IMG/VR virus record: IMGVR_UViG_3300012006_000040
Coordinates: 1-20,459 of that record
DNA length: 20,459 nt
Strand: one strand, 5' to 3'
Origin: a virus
In this document: positions 6,846 to 13,266 of the stretch, one piece after another
Numbering within the stretch: the stretch's first letter is position 1
Layout of the letters: the number at the start of each line of letters is the position of its first letter
Notes under the pieces: model-generated
What the model saw: the letters and a program-made list of their open reading frames with translations, nothing else
Told to the model about the DNA's origin: nothing
Databases searched by the model: none
Position numbers and translations under genes: made by a program

Positions 6846-6846
6846 T

Positions 6847-8508
6847 ATGTTGAATACATACCAACTCAACGCAGTTAGAAACTTGGTGCGACCAATTACG
6901 CCCCACTTAATCACGCTGAACCGACTAATCCAATACAACGAGGGGGAACCCTACGAAGTAAAAGAGCAATTAAAGGCACAATTAAGAGCAGATGCAAAAC
7001 AAAGCCGTTATAGATACGACTTCAATCAGAAAGCAACGGCGAGGGAATTTAAACTTAACGGGCACAATCTCGCAATAGAACGGGCGAAAGTAAAAGACGC
7101 TAGGAAAGCGTCCCCCGATAGCGTCATAGAATATATAGACTACATCACGCACTACTTACGGGACGATATACTAAAAAGAGTAGAGCCCCGAGTTTTAGAC
7201 ATAAGAGAAAAATTCAAAACGGGCGAGTGGGAAAAATTAGATTGGCAAAAGTACGGACTGAATGAGCCCGACAAACTAAGACGCTTGAATAGTCTTTTCT
7301 CACTTCATAACGTCCACTACTCAATCATAAGCCCCATGTTAATCGCTTACTATCCAAACTTAGAACACTTCAGACAAGGGCGAGAAGTACGCACCAAGCT
7401 AGGAAAATATCTCACTCAATTTAAAGAACAAACAGAGCTCACAGACTTGGAAATTAAAAGCATAACCGAAGCACACACAGCACGGGTACAAGCACAGCAA
7501 GGGTGGGAAGTACGTTTTATTGATAGCACCGACAGCACAGGGTGGGTGAATATCTACGGACAAGGCGAACGTTTTAATTCATGTATGACCAACAGCAAAT
7601 CCGTCCAAGTGTACGCACACGAAAAGAGCGTTTTAAAATTGGCTTATATGTTAGAGGGGGGCTTAGTCATAGCCCGTGCAATAGTACGAACTCAAAATAA
7701 TTGGGACGATACGGGGGACGCATCAAAGGGATATATAAGAATTTACCCAGACGCTAACGGACACGCCGAGGGACGATTTTTAAAAGACACACTAAGAAAT
7801 CTAGGTTATGAATATCAAACAAACTTAAACGGGTGTTTATTAAAAGCGATACCACACGAAAACGAGGACGGCGTTTATATGGCACCTTATATTGACTACG
7901 GGAACGGGGGCGATCAAACAGGCGAACCCGAAAACATAGACGGCAAAACATACATAGTCATAGGTCATGGCGAATATGATCTAGCAAACACGGGGGGCTG
8001 GACGTCCAACGTTGAGAAGTTTTCTTGTGACGATTGCGGGGACGAAGTGGACGAGGACGAAATAGAATACGTTGAGGACGCAGACCGACATATTTGCAAC
8101 GGGTGCCTTGAGAATGATTACACTTACGCCATAGGCAGACGGGGTGACGAGTATTATGTTTATAGTGACAACGCCATTCTTGTAGGTGATGATTATTACG
8201 ACGTCAATTATTTAAGTGATAACGATATTTACCTTTGTGAAGCGTCAGACAATTATTATCACATGGACGACTTAGTAAATACTTCAAGGGGTTTAATACA
8301 TCAAGACTACGCACAGGCACTTGACCACGAGGACAGCGAGGGCAACAGCTACGCACACGAGAACGACGCACACCAACTGAGTGACGGGACTTGGTGCCAT
8401 GAGGACGACGCCGACGAACTACAAGAAAAGATTGACGCAGAGAACGAGGACGAGGACGAAACCGAAACACAACCAACAACACAAGGGGCAACAAATGAAA
8501 ACAACTAA
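6847..8508 (+). CDS. Large zinc-ribbon protein, unknown function (553 aa)
   Basis: This is the second-largest plus-strand gene here. Residues 1-215 are helical and basic. Residues 219-335 form a beta-rich domain with FNSCMTNSKSVQVYAHEKSV (243-262) and GGLVIARAIVRTQ (271-283). This resembles an uncharacterised phage family with a conserved SCM segment and a following 'ARAIV' strand, faintly like PcfJ-type proteins; that is memory only. A treble-clef or zinc-ribbon-like Cys set follows (CDDC 394-397, CNGC 417-420), then an acidic repetitive region rich in Asp, Tyr and His, and a strongly acidic tail (520-545). The start has a G-run ribosome site. It overlaps the peptidase gene by 14 bases. The acidic tail could mimic DNA or be a flexible tether. 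Confidence 0.75.
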   Translation: MLNTYQLNAVRNLVRPITPHLITLNRLIQYNEGEPYEVKEQLKAQLRADAKQSRYRYDFNQKATAREFKLNGHNLAIERAKVKDARKASPDSVIEYIDYITHYLRDDILKRVEPRVLDIREKFKTGEWEKLDWQKYGLNEPDKLRRLNSLFSLHNVHYSIISPMLIAYYPNLEHFRQGREVRTKLGKYLTQFKEQTELTDLEIKSITEAHTARVQAQQGWEVRFIDSTDSTGWVNIYGQGERFNSCMTNSKSVQVYAHEKSVLKLAYMLEGGLVIARAIVRTQNNWDDTGDASKGYIRIYPDANGHAEGRFLKDTLRNLGYEYQTNLNGCLLKAIPHENEDGVYMAPYIDYGNGGDQTGEPENIDGKTYIVIGHGEYDLANTGGWTSNVEKFSCDDCGDEVDEDEIEYVEDADRHICNGCLENDYTYAIGRRGDEYYVYSDNAILVGDDYYDVNYLSDNDIYLCEASDNYYHMDDLVNTSRGLIHQDYAQALDHEDSEGNSYAHENDAHQLSDGTWCHEDDADELQEKIDAENEDEDETETQPTTQGATNENN

Positions 8509-9592
8509 ACAAAACGAAACACTACGCAACACGCTTTTAAATATTTTATCAATCAGACGCCAACACGGCACGAAAGGCGAAGCGTATTTTATAGAAACGT
8601 ATCTATCAGACGGGGACGTTCAACAACTCAAGAACGAAACGGGCGAGGTTATAGCCTACTATATAGACAACAGAAAAGAGAACAGCACAGCGAATACAAC
8701 ATTATGGTCATGCCACATTGACACCATGCACAACTCAGAGCCCGACAAGATAAAACAAGAAGTTTATTGTGATGACTTCGGGACGGCTTTCGTTGATGAG
8801 AAATCAGACTGCCTTGGTGCAGATGACGGGGCAGGGGCTTTTCTTTTATTGGAAATGATACAGGCTAACATTGGGGGCGTATATGTATTCCACAGGGGCG
8901 AGGAAAGAGGGTGTTGGGGTAGTAAGCAAGTGGCGACACTTTACGGCGATTTTATAAAACAATTTAATCATGCCATAGCCTTTGACAGACGGGGCACCAC
9001 GTCAGTAATTACACACCAAATGGGTGAGAGGGCTTCAAGTGATACTTGTTCAAATGCGATCGCTTCGCTTCTCGGCATGGGGTACGAATTAGACGACACG
9101 GGACTATTCACAGACACGGCACAATACATGGAACAGGTGAGCGAGTGCCTAAACATATCAATAGGCTATCAATCAGAACACAGCAACAAAGAAACCCTAG
9201 ACACCGACCACGTTTTGAAACTACGGGACAAAGTACTAGCGATTAAGTGGGACGAGATAACCCTACCCCACGAACGTGACTACACCAAGGTGGAATTTAA
9301 ACAGGGCTACGGCTCAACGTGGGGGGCTAATGATTATTACGGCATAGGGTCAAGCCCCGTTATTGATGAGCTCTACGCTAAAGACTATAAGGGCTTATTA
9401 AATTGGATTAAGACAGCACACCCCGAGGACATAGCCGACGCTATAAGCGAACTCTTAGACGTCTATGCTTATTCAATGGACGCCGAATATAACGCCTATA
9501 ATGAGCCCTACTACAACACTTTAAACCCTAACCCCGTGCATGAGTGGGACGACTACAACCACGAACTAGAACACGGACACGAACGCACCTAA
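8495..9592 (+). CDS. M20/M42-type zinc metallopeptidase-like protein
   Basis: The 365-residue protein has the dinuclear-zinc aminopeptidase pattern: SCHIDT (H74, D76), LGADDGAG (D110/D111), HRGEERG (E136, E137), AFDRRG (D164) and YQSEHSNKE (H229). These correspond to the metal ligands and catalytic carboxylate of the M20/M28/M42 clan, and the GADDGAG/EE pairing recalls PepT. Such enzymes release N-terminal residues or split di- and tripeptides; some members act on other amides. I chose the ATG at 8495, 38 codons inside the longest frame, because AAGGGG lies upstream and the longer form would overlap the previous gene by 128 bases. All ligands are present, so it is probably active. A terminator follows. 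Confidence 0.75.
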   Translation: MKTTKQNETLRNTLLNILSIRRQHGTKGEAYFIETYLSDGDVQQLKNETGEVIAYYIDNRKENSTANTTLWSCHIDTMHNSEPDKIKQEVYCDDFGTAFVDEKSDCLGADDGAGAFLLLEMIQANIGGVYVFHRGEERGCWGSKQVATLYGDFIKQFNHAIAFDRRGTTSVITHQMGERASSDTCSNAIASLLGMGYELDDTGLFTDTAQYMEQVSECLNISIGYQSEHSNKETLDTDHVLKLRDKVLAIKWDEITLPHERDYTKVEFKQGYGSTWGANDYYGIGSSPVIDELYAKDYKGLLNWIKTAHPEDIADAISELLDVYAYSMDAEYNAYNEPYYNTLNPNPVHEWDDYNHELEHGHERT

Positions 9593-9614
9593 GGGGACTA
9601 AGTTTTAACTTAAC

Positions 9615-9638
9615 GCCCCTCTACTCGAGGGGCTTTTT
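9615..9638 (+). terminator. Rho-independent terminator after the peptidase gene
   Basis: GCCCCTC (9615-9621) and GAGGGGC (9627-9633) form a perfect 7-bp stem with a TACTC loop, followed by five T residues (9634-9638). It ends the 6050-9592 unit. An alternative upstream hairpin using GGGG (9593-9596) and CCCC (9616-9619) would exclude it. Confidence 0.85.
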
Positions 9639-9783
9639 ATTGGGTGCTATTTGCACCCACACACCCACCAAGTCACACTAAAAAAGAAAGGTACACCCGA
9701 CCAATAGGACGAACGAAAAACAATAACCCTACTCACAACGTGGTTATTCAAACCGACCGAGTGCTGCGAACTTTACCCCCGAC

Positions 9784-9810
9784 CAAAACTTAGCCCCATG
9801 CTAAGTTTTG
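9784..9810 (+). other. Strong 11-bp hairpin
   Basis: CAAAACTTAGC and GCTAAGTTTTG pair perfectly over 11 bp around the loop CCCAT. No long T-run follows on the plus strand, so it is not a classic terminator. The CTAAGTTTT word of its right arm also occurs at 9598-9606. Confidence 0.65.
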
Positions 9811-9934
9811 AAACCAGTTGCTTTTAGAGGACGTGAGCCTTTGTTAGAACGCGAGACTTTGGGGAGAGGGGTTTAAACGGGGTCGCTAACCGACGCATAG
9901 TAGGCTCGATAGGAGTGGGTTTATATAATTAGGA

Positions 9935-9948
9935 CGCGAGGATTGTAT
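9935..9948 (+). repeat. CGCGAGGATTGTAT element, copy 1
   Basis: This is identical over 14 bases to 10095-10108, where the last AT is the beginning of a start codon. Here the following bases are AGG rather than G, so there is no ATG. A TATAAT lies 5 bases upstream. Confidence 0.55.
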
Positions 9949-9952
9949 AGGG

Positions 9953-9973
9953 TTGATAAGTTTTGCTTATCAA
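9953..9973 (+). other. 8-bp hairpin with TTTTG loop
   Basis: TTGATAAG (9953-9960) pairs with CTTATCAA (9966-9973). It lies 4 bases after the first CGCGAGGATTGTAT copy. No T-run follows. Confidence 0.55.
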
Positions 9974-10094
9974 AGAGGGTCGCTTGATTTAAAAAATGTC
10001 TCACAAATGATAAAAAACATCAAAAAAGTTTACACAAAACCAAAAAAGTATGCTCTAATAATAATTCGTAATAAACATTATTAACTACTTAGAC

Positions 10095-10108
10095 CGCGAG
10101 GATTGTAT
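10095..10108 (+). repeat. CGCGAGGATTGTAT element, copy 2, at a start codon
   Basis: Here GAGGA in the element is the Shine-Dalgarno for the ATG at 10107, 4 bases downstream. The duplication of the ribosome-site region upstream may be an ancestral gene start or a bound RNA element. Confidence 0.55.
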
Positions 10109-10331
10109 GAAAGAAAAAACAAACCATTCAGAAAGCCAAGTTATATTAGAGAAGGTGGGACTTAACGCCGTGACGTGTGGTCATTGTGGGGAACTTATGT
10201 TTCACGAAACAAAAAATAATTTAGATAGTATAACGTGCTATCATTGTAACTTCGAGGGTGAGCCGTGTGACTTTCCCGACTACTATTATAGTGATTTAGA
10301 TGAACGCTTTTTAAGAGGAGAACTTGTATGA
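10107..10331 (+). CDS. Small zinc-ribbon protein (74 aa)
   Basis: The protein has CGHC (24-27) and CYHC (44-47), a CxxC-16-CxxC zinc ribbon, plus Cys54 and an acidic Tyr-rich tail (DFPDYYYSDLDERF). Such ribbons bind nucleic acid or protein partners, for example RNA polymerase, but no specific family is recognised. It is the first gene of a run of twelve small coupled ORFs. GAGG in the repeated CGCGAGGATTGTAT element is its ribosome site. Its stop overlaps the next start as ATGA. Confidence 0.75.
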   Translation: MKEKTNHSESQVILEKVGLNAVTCGHCGELMFHETKNNLDSITCYHCNFEGEPCDFPDYYYSDLDERFLRGELV

Positions 10332-10552
10332 AAAGATTTAGGATTGTGATACCTGAGAAAAGAGTCGAAGTGGTAGAAGTAGTGTATGAAGTAAATGCTA
10401 AAGATGACGCCGAAGTAGAGGAAATTTTAGAGGCTATGCGTGATGGCAATACTTGTGATAGTTGGGAGTACATAGAGACTAAACCAAATCGTTGGGGTTT
10501 TGAAGTCGAAGATATATTATATGATGAGATGATATTGGAGGAATTAAAATGA
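10328..10552 (+). CDS. Small acidic protein (74 aa)
   Basis: The 74 residues run as a beta-type N-terminus with Lys and Arg (KRFRIVIPEKRVEVVEVVYEV), an acidic helix (AKDDAEVEEILEAMRDG) and an acidic C-terminus. The strand-helix-strand layout with an 'A.DDAEVEE' helix recalls small phage proteins of the DpnD/PcfM-like kind, but this is weak. AGAGGAG before the ATG is a good ribosome site. ATGA overlaps couple it to both neighbours. Function is unknown. Confidence 0.65.
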   Translation: MKRFRIVIPEKRVEVVEVVYEVNAKDDAEVEEILEAMRDGNTCDSWEYIETKPNRWGFEVEDILYDEMILEELK

Positions 10553-10806
10553 GAGTATTAAGAAACCATAACCGAAACATAATCCTTGAACTACAACGTA
10601 GTCGCAAGTGGTCAATCGTCGTGGTACATGACGGCGTAGGGTACGCTAAGAAAAAGTTTACTAATGAAGTGATAGACCGTGACTGGCACGAGTTTGAGTA
10701 CGACGTTAAGAAAGCGATCAAGTACATGATAGCCCCCATACTATCATCGACGTCCCCTGAATTAAAAACAGAACTTAGACAAGCATTGAAAGGAGTAGTG
10801 GTATGA
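10549..10806 (+). CDS. Hypothetical protein (85 aa)
   Basis: The N-terminus is basic and beta-rich (MRVLRNHNRNIILELQRSRK, then WSIVVVHDGVGYAKKKF). An amphipathic helical C-terminal half follows (DVKKAIKYMIAPIL). The protein is net basic, so nucleic-acid binding is possible. No family is recognised. GGAGG lies 6 bases before the ATG, and 4-base overlaps join it to both neighbours. Confidence 0.65.
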   Translation: MRVLRNHNRNIILELQRSRKWSIVVVHDGVGYAKKKFTNEVIDRDWHEFEYDVKKAIKYMIAPILSSTSPELKTELRQALKGVVV

Positions 10807-11069
10807 GTAGGGCGAGGGCAGAAAGTATTTTAAAGAACGTGATACAGGCGATGCAGGACGCTGATGAAATTGAGGGCGTTGAGGGCTTTGACTATCTATG
10901 GCTAATGAGACGTATAAGAACCGAGGCTCAAAGACGTGCAGATGTTTGCGCTGATAATATAGATTGGACGGGAGAAAAGTTTGAACCCATTATGGAGGAA
11001 GAAGACTTTGAACCAAGCGATGACAAACGCTTTGACGATGCAGACGGGGTAGTGTATGAAAACGAATAA
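10803..11069 (+). CDS. Hypothetical protein with acidic tail (88 aa)
   Basis: Residues 1-50 form amphipathic helices with many Arg (MSRARAESILKNVIQAMQ, then RRIRTEAQRRADVC). Residues 55-88 are strongly acidic (EEEDFEPSDDKRFDDADG). The basic head and acidic tail resemble small phage regulators that bind host proteins, but nothing specific can be said. AAAGGAG is the ribosome site. It overlaps the previous gene by 4 bases and the next by 14. Confidence 0.6.
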   Translation: MSRARAESILKNVIQAMQDADEIEGVEGFDYLWLMRRIRTEAQRRADVCADNIDWTGEKFEPIMEEEDFEPSDDKRFDDADGVVYENE

Positions 11070-11211
11070 TGATAAGATACAACATTACTTTAAATATAAT
11101 TACTATCAATGGGCAACACCAAGAACAGAACTCGAAGCTAAACGCTTTGCATTGGTGAAAGCATGGCGTAAACAATCGAGCGACGTTAAACAAGACAAGG
11201 GGGCAGTATGA
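11056..11211 (+). CDS. Small basic protein (51 aa)
   Basis: The ORF encodes 51 residues, basic and aromatic at the start (KIQHYFKYNYYQWATPR), then a helix (TELEAKRFALVKAWRKQ). Its ATG lies inside the end of the previous gene, 14 bases before that gene's last base. Its TGA overlaps the next start as ATGA. The coupling pattern supports it; only GGGG at 11046-11049 serves as a ribosome site. Function is unknown. Confidence 0.55.
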   Translation: MKTNNDKIQHYFKYNYYQWATPRTELEAKRFALVKAWRKQSSDVKQDKGAV

Positions 11212-11471
11212 GTGATGACTATGATGATTTAGACGACGGCTTGACGTATTGCGTTTATTGCTACGACGCAGTGCCCGAGTGGAAAGGCAGTTGTTGTGGT
11301 GAAAACCATTTTATGACAGGGTTTGAAATTAAAGAACATGAGAAAGAATTAAACGAAATAGATAAAAGAATGAAAGGTGCAAGTCAAACATACGACCCAC
11401 CAATGACACAGACAGAAGAATACTTATTAAAACAACAAAGGGAGGACGAACACAAAAGCCATGGTTACTAA
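11208..11471 (+). CDS. Small Cys/His protein, possible zinc finger (87 aa)
   Basis: CVYC (15-18) and CCGENH (29-34) supply a CxxC...CCxxxH set that could bind one zinc. An acidic N-terminus (DDYDDLDDG) precedes it and a charged helix follows (EIKEHEKELNEIDKRMKG). The family is unknown. GGGGGCA before the ATG is a weak ribosome site, and ATGA coupling to the preceding ORF is clear. It overlaps the next ORF by 11 bases. Confidence 0.65.
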   Translation: MSDDYDDLDDGLTYCVYCYDAVPEWKGSCCGENHFMTGFEIKEHEKELNEIDKRMKGASQTYDPPMTQTEEYLLKQQREDEHKSHGY

Positions 11472-11628
11472 AGAGAAACAGAAACAGATTATCGTGGAGC
11501 AGATTGTAGTGACAGGATATATTAAACACGCTAATGGAAAAAAGATGCCGTTCTCATACAACAAGAACGATTTTAAACCCAACGATTTAGTTGGAATTTT
11601 TGAAGGAGTAGGGAGGATATACGAGTGA
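11461..11628 (+). CDS. Small basic protein (55 aa)
   Basis: The 55 residues are basic and beta-type (KQIIVEQIVVTGYIKHANGK, then KNDFKPNDLVGIFEGVGRIY). The composition suggests a small all-beta fold, perhaps RNA- or DNA-binding. GGGAGGACG about 15 bases upstream is a distant ribosome site, so translation probably depends on coupling with the overlapping gene. Its TGA overlaps the next GTG start. Confidence 0.55.
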   Translation: MVTKEKQKQIIVEQIVVTGYIKHANGKKMPFSYNKNDFKPNDLVGIFEGVGRIYE

Positions 11629-11924
11629 CACAACATCAACAGAACGAAGAAAAGAAACGGAAGTTTGAAGAAGACATTATCGAAGTAGCCGTAGCTGAAT
11701 ACTATCAGTACGCTGACGTACATAAGCGAGAGCGAAAAGAAAAAGATGCCGAGATGTTTTATACAGCGATGCGGATTGGTGTAATACGAGGTTTGAACTT
11801 TGCCACCAATCAATACATCGAGTCACTAAGAAAATTTGAACAGGAGAAAGCAAATGCAAATGGGACTACGAGCGCAGATAAAGTTAGCGAGAGCGTTTCT
11901 AAAACTAGTGAAGGAGAAAAGTAA
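11625..11924 (+). CDS. Helical charged protein, GTG start (99 aa)
   Basis: The start codon is GTG (11625-11627), overlapping the previous TGA as GTGA, with GGGAGGA 7 bases upstream. The protein is helical and charged (EEKKRKFEEDIIEVAVAEYY, then HKRERKEKDAEMFY). A central FYTAMRIGVIRGLNFATNQY segment may pack as a helix, and the tail is Ser/Thr-rich. No Cys or membrane segment is present. The family is not recognised. The stop overlaps the next ATG by one base. Confidence 0.65.
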   Translation: MTQHQQNEEKKRKFEEDIIEVAVAEYYQYADVHKRERKEKDAEMFYTAMRIGVIRGLNFATNQYIESLRKFEQEKANANGTTSADKVSESVSKTSEGEK

Positions 11925-12172
11925 TGGCACAAGATATTAAGATTGAACAGAAGTTAAATGAAATCAATCATGACTATCAACGTATGCGCAAACTTGCAAA
12001 GCGACGCAGACTAGGCGTTTTAACTAGAGCAAACAAAATGAAAGCGCAGCAAGAAAAAGAATTACAGAAAAAATTAGGTAGTGAGGCTTGGATTGATTTA
12101 AAACGAATTAGCGTAGTAGAAGCAAGCGTATGGGTAGCAGTAGGATTAATAATTGGTTTTTGGATACACTAA
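11924..12172 (+). CDS. C-tail-anchored membrane protein (82 aa)
   Basis: The N-terminal 60 residues are helical and basic (DYQRMRKLAKRRRLGVLTRA, then KAQQEKELQKKLG). One hydrophobic segment at the extreme C-terminus follows (about 66-81, ASVWVAVGLIIGFWI), so the protein is probably anchored in the inner membrane by its tail with the basic part in the cytoplasm. GGAG lies 8 bases before the ATG. Function is unknown. A membrane-recruitment or spanin/holin-like role can be imagined but is unsupported. Confidence 0.65.
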   Translation: MAQDIKIEQKLNEINHDYQRMRKLAKRRRLGVLTRANKMKAQQEKELQKKLGSEAWIDLKRISVVEASVWVAVGLIIGFWIH

Positions 12173-12181
12173 GGAGAGGAT

Positions 12182-12463
12182 ATGATTAAATTTATTATCG
12201 TAGCAGAAGTAAAGATGACGGAAGAAGAATACAAAGTGGTTGAGTCTTGGGGCGTTGAACCAAGTGACTACATTACAACAATTCTTACTGATCATGCAAG
12301 AGACAAAGGTGTTATGATTAAAGCTAGAACATCGCAAACAAGTTATAACTTATATGATGACGTCAATAAAGCAGTAGAAAAGATTGAAAAAGATAAAGCA
12401 TTTGAAGAACTTGAAAACGAAATCACGAGCCGAGCTTGTATCGGTGGATCGTGTGAAGACTAA
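12182..12463 (+). CDS. Hypothetical protein (93 aa)
   Basis: The 93 residues begin with a hydrophobic strand (MIKFIIVAEVKMTEEEY). A mixed middle follows, then an acidic helix (DDVNKAVEKIEKDKAFEELE) and a Cys-containing tail (ACIGGSCED). AAGGAGAGG directly upstream is a strong ribosome site. No family is recognised. It lies 9 bases after the tail-anchored protein gene. Confidence 0.65.
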   Translation: MIKFIIVAEVKMTEEEYKVVESWGVEPSDYITTILTDHARDKGVMIKARTSQTSYNLYDDVNKAVEKIEKDKAFEELENEITSRACIGGSCED

Positions 12464-12477
12464 CTTAAGGAGATATA

Positions 12478-12765
12478 ATGGATAACGCACATAAAGATTT
12501 TAAACGCATTAGTACTAGAATACATCAAGCCTTTGAAGCTAATAACCCACAAAAAGATAGTCGCGTTGAGGTTTATTATAGTGGCAAGAGCTTCATGGCA
12601 AAGAAAGCGGGAGACGAGTTAGGCACAACCGATAAGAATGTTTATCGAAAGCTCGTGGGCGTCTATGATGCAAGTAAATTAACCTACAAAGATACTTATC
12701 TTAATGATGACTTACATTGGGCGGATCTTTATATGCTCACTAAGTTAGACAAGGTAGGACATTGA
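12478..12765 (+). CDS. Hypothetical protein (95 aa)
   Basis: This soluble, slightly basic protein has a helical N-terminus (HKDFKRISTRIHQAFEAN). A stretch with GDELGTTDKNVYRKLVGVYD (about 46-65) reads like a short helix-turn-helix-type helix pair, but it is too weak to call. AAGGAGA before the ATG is a good ribosome site. The stop overlaps the next start by 4 bases. Function is unknown. Confidence 0.65.
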   Translation: MDNAHKDFKRISTRIHQAFEANNPQKDSRVEVYYSGKSFMAKKAGDELGTTDKNVYRKLVGVYDASKLTYKDTYLNDDLHWADLYMLTKLDKVGH

Positions 12766-13145
12766 TGAGAGAAAAGAGAGCGACAGATATTGTTAGGCAC
12801 TACCAAGTCCACGGGAAAAGCCTAACACAATTTGAAGTCTACGATATTATTTTAAGTTTATTTACAGATGAGGAACAATTTTCATCTAAAGATATATCTG
12901 ATAAATTAGGTATTGAGTTAAAAAGTGTCTCGAACTTGATGTCATTCTTGCACAGATCGGGGCAGTTATCGGGTAAAATAATTAGTGGACGTATGCACTA
13001 TTACAAAATAGAGCGGTGTTTTCTACAGGACTTGTTTCACCCGATGCCCGACTTTGTTATTAAGGGCGTAACTAAACATAAGCTCGAAGACAAACAACCT
13101 CGTCGTAAAAAAGGCGAGGTCTACTATAAAAAATTTGGAGATTAA
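12762..13145 (+). CDS. Winged-helix DNA-binding protein
   Basis: The 127 residues contain a winged-helix pattern at about 38-84: FSSKDISDKLGIELKSVSNL as helix-turn-helix, then MSFLHRSGQLSGKI and a wing strand pair (GRMHYYKIER). A basic tail (KHKLEDKQPRRKKGEVYYKK) could add DNA contacts. Such a protein would bind operator DNA and could control the switch between early and late genes; the targets are not visible, though the repeats at 5141-5606 are candidates. The first Met at 12762 gives ATGATGAGA; the second, 3 bases on, is equally possible. Confidence 0.65.
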   Translation: MMREKRATDIVRHYQVHGKSLTQFEVYDIILSLFTDEEQFSSKDISDKLGIELKSVSNLMSFLHRSGQLSGKIISGRMHYYKIERCFLQDLFHPMPDFVIKGVTKHKLEDKQPRRKKGEVYYKKFGD

Positions 13146-13146
13146 T

Positions 13147-13266
13147 ATGGACGTGATCGGTTGGATAACTGTAATTTACATTGTGGCTTGGATTGGGACT
13201 TATACCCCCGCATTTAAATCAGAACCACCACAAGAAACAAAACAAGTGCAAGAGGTAAAGAAATGA
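13147..13266 (+). CDS. Tiny membrane protein (39 aa)
   Basis: The ORF encodes 39 residues: an N-terminal hydrophobic helix (about 4-20, IGWITVIYIVAWIGTY) and a polar Gln/Lys/Glu tail. Its ATG follows the previous stop by one base with GGAG upstream, and its TGA overlaps the next gene as ATGA. It is a candidate for an anti-holin or small holin-like or accessory membrane peptide, since the endolysin is 550 bases downstream. This is inference from position only. Confidence 0.5.
   Translation: MDVIGWITVIYIVAWIGTYTPAFKSEPPQETKQVQEVKK

Larger units (their letters stand above)
9641..10106 (+). other. Gene-free hairpin-rich region, candidate structured RNA or leader
   Basis: About 470 bases contain no ORF longer than a few codons on the plus strand. 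Hairpins seen: TGGGTGC/GCACCCA (9641-9659), AATAACC/GGTTATT (9722-9748), an 11-bp perfect stem with pentaloop CCCAT (9784-9810), GTCG/CGAC (9882-9894), and TTGATAAG/CTTATCAA with pentaloop TTTTG (9953-9973). A perfect TATAAT lies at 9924-9929. The word CGCGAGGATTGTAT occurs at 9935 and 10095, and related GACGTGAG and AACGCGAG words occur at 9830 and 9848. The tail 9985-10090 is A-rich. It may be a noncoding RNA, a long regulated leader, or a second cis element. Confidence 0.5.

Noticed and set aside
8381-8494. 38-codon N-terminal extension of the peptidase
   Set aside because: It overlaps the previous gene by 128 bases; the ATG at 8495 has a ribosome site and gives a normal family N-terminus.
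8204-8512. Minus-strand Arg-rich frame
   Set aside because: It lies wholly inside the 553-residue gene; the Arg/Pro-rich composition is the complement of an acidic coding region.
9641-9659. TGGGTGC/GCACCCA hairpin as a second terminator
   Set aside because: No T-run follows on either strand, so it is treated only as part of the hairpin-rich region.
9780-9980. tRNA or tmRNA gene
   Set aside because: No acceptor stem with a GGTTCGAATCC-type T-arm could be assembled from the hairpins seen.
11427-11813. Minus-strand hydrophobic frame of 128 codons
   Set aside because: It is the antisense shadow of three coupled plus-strand genes and has no ribosome site.
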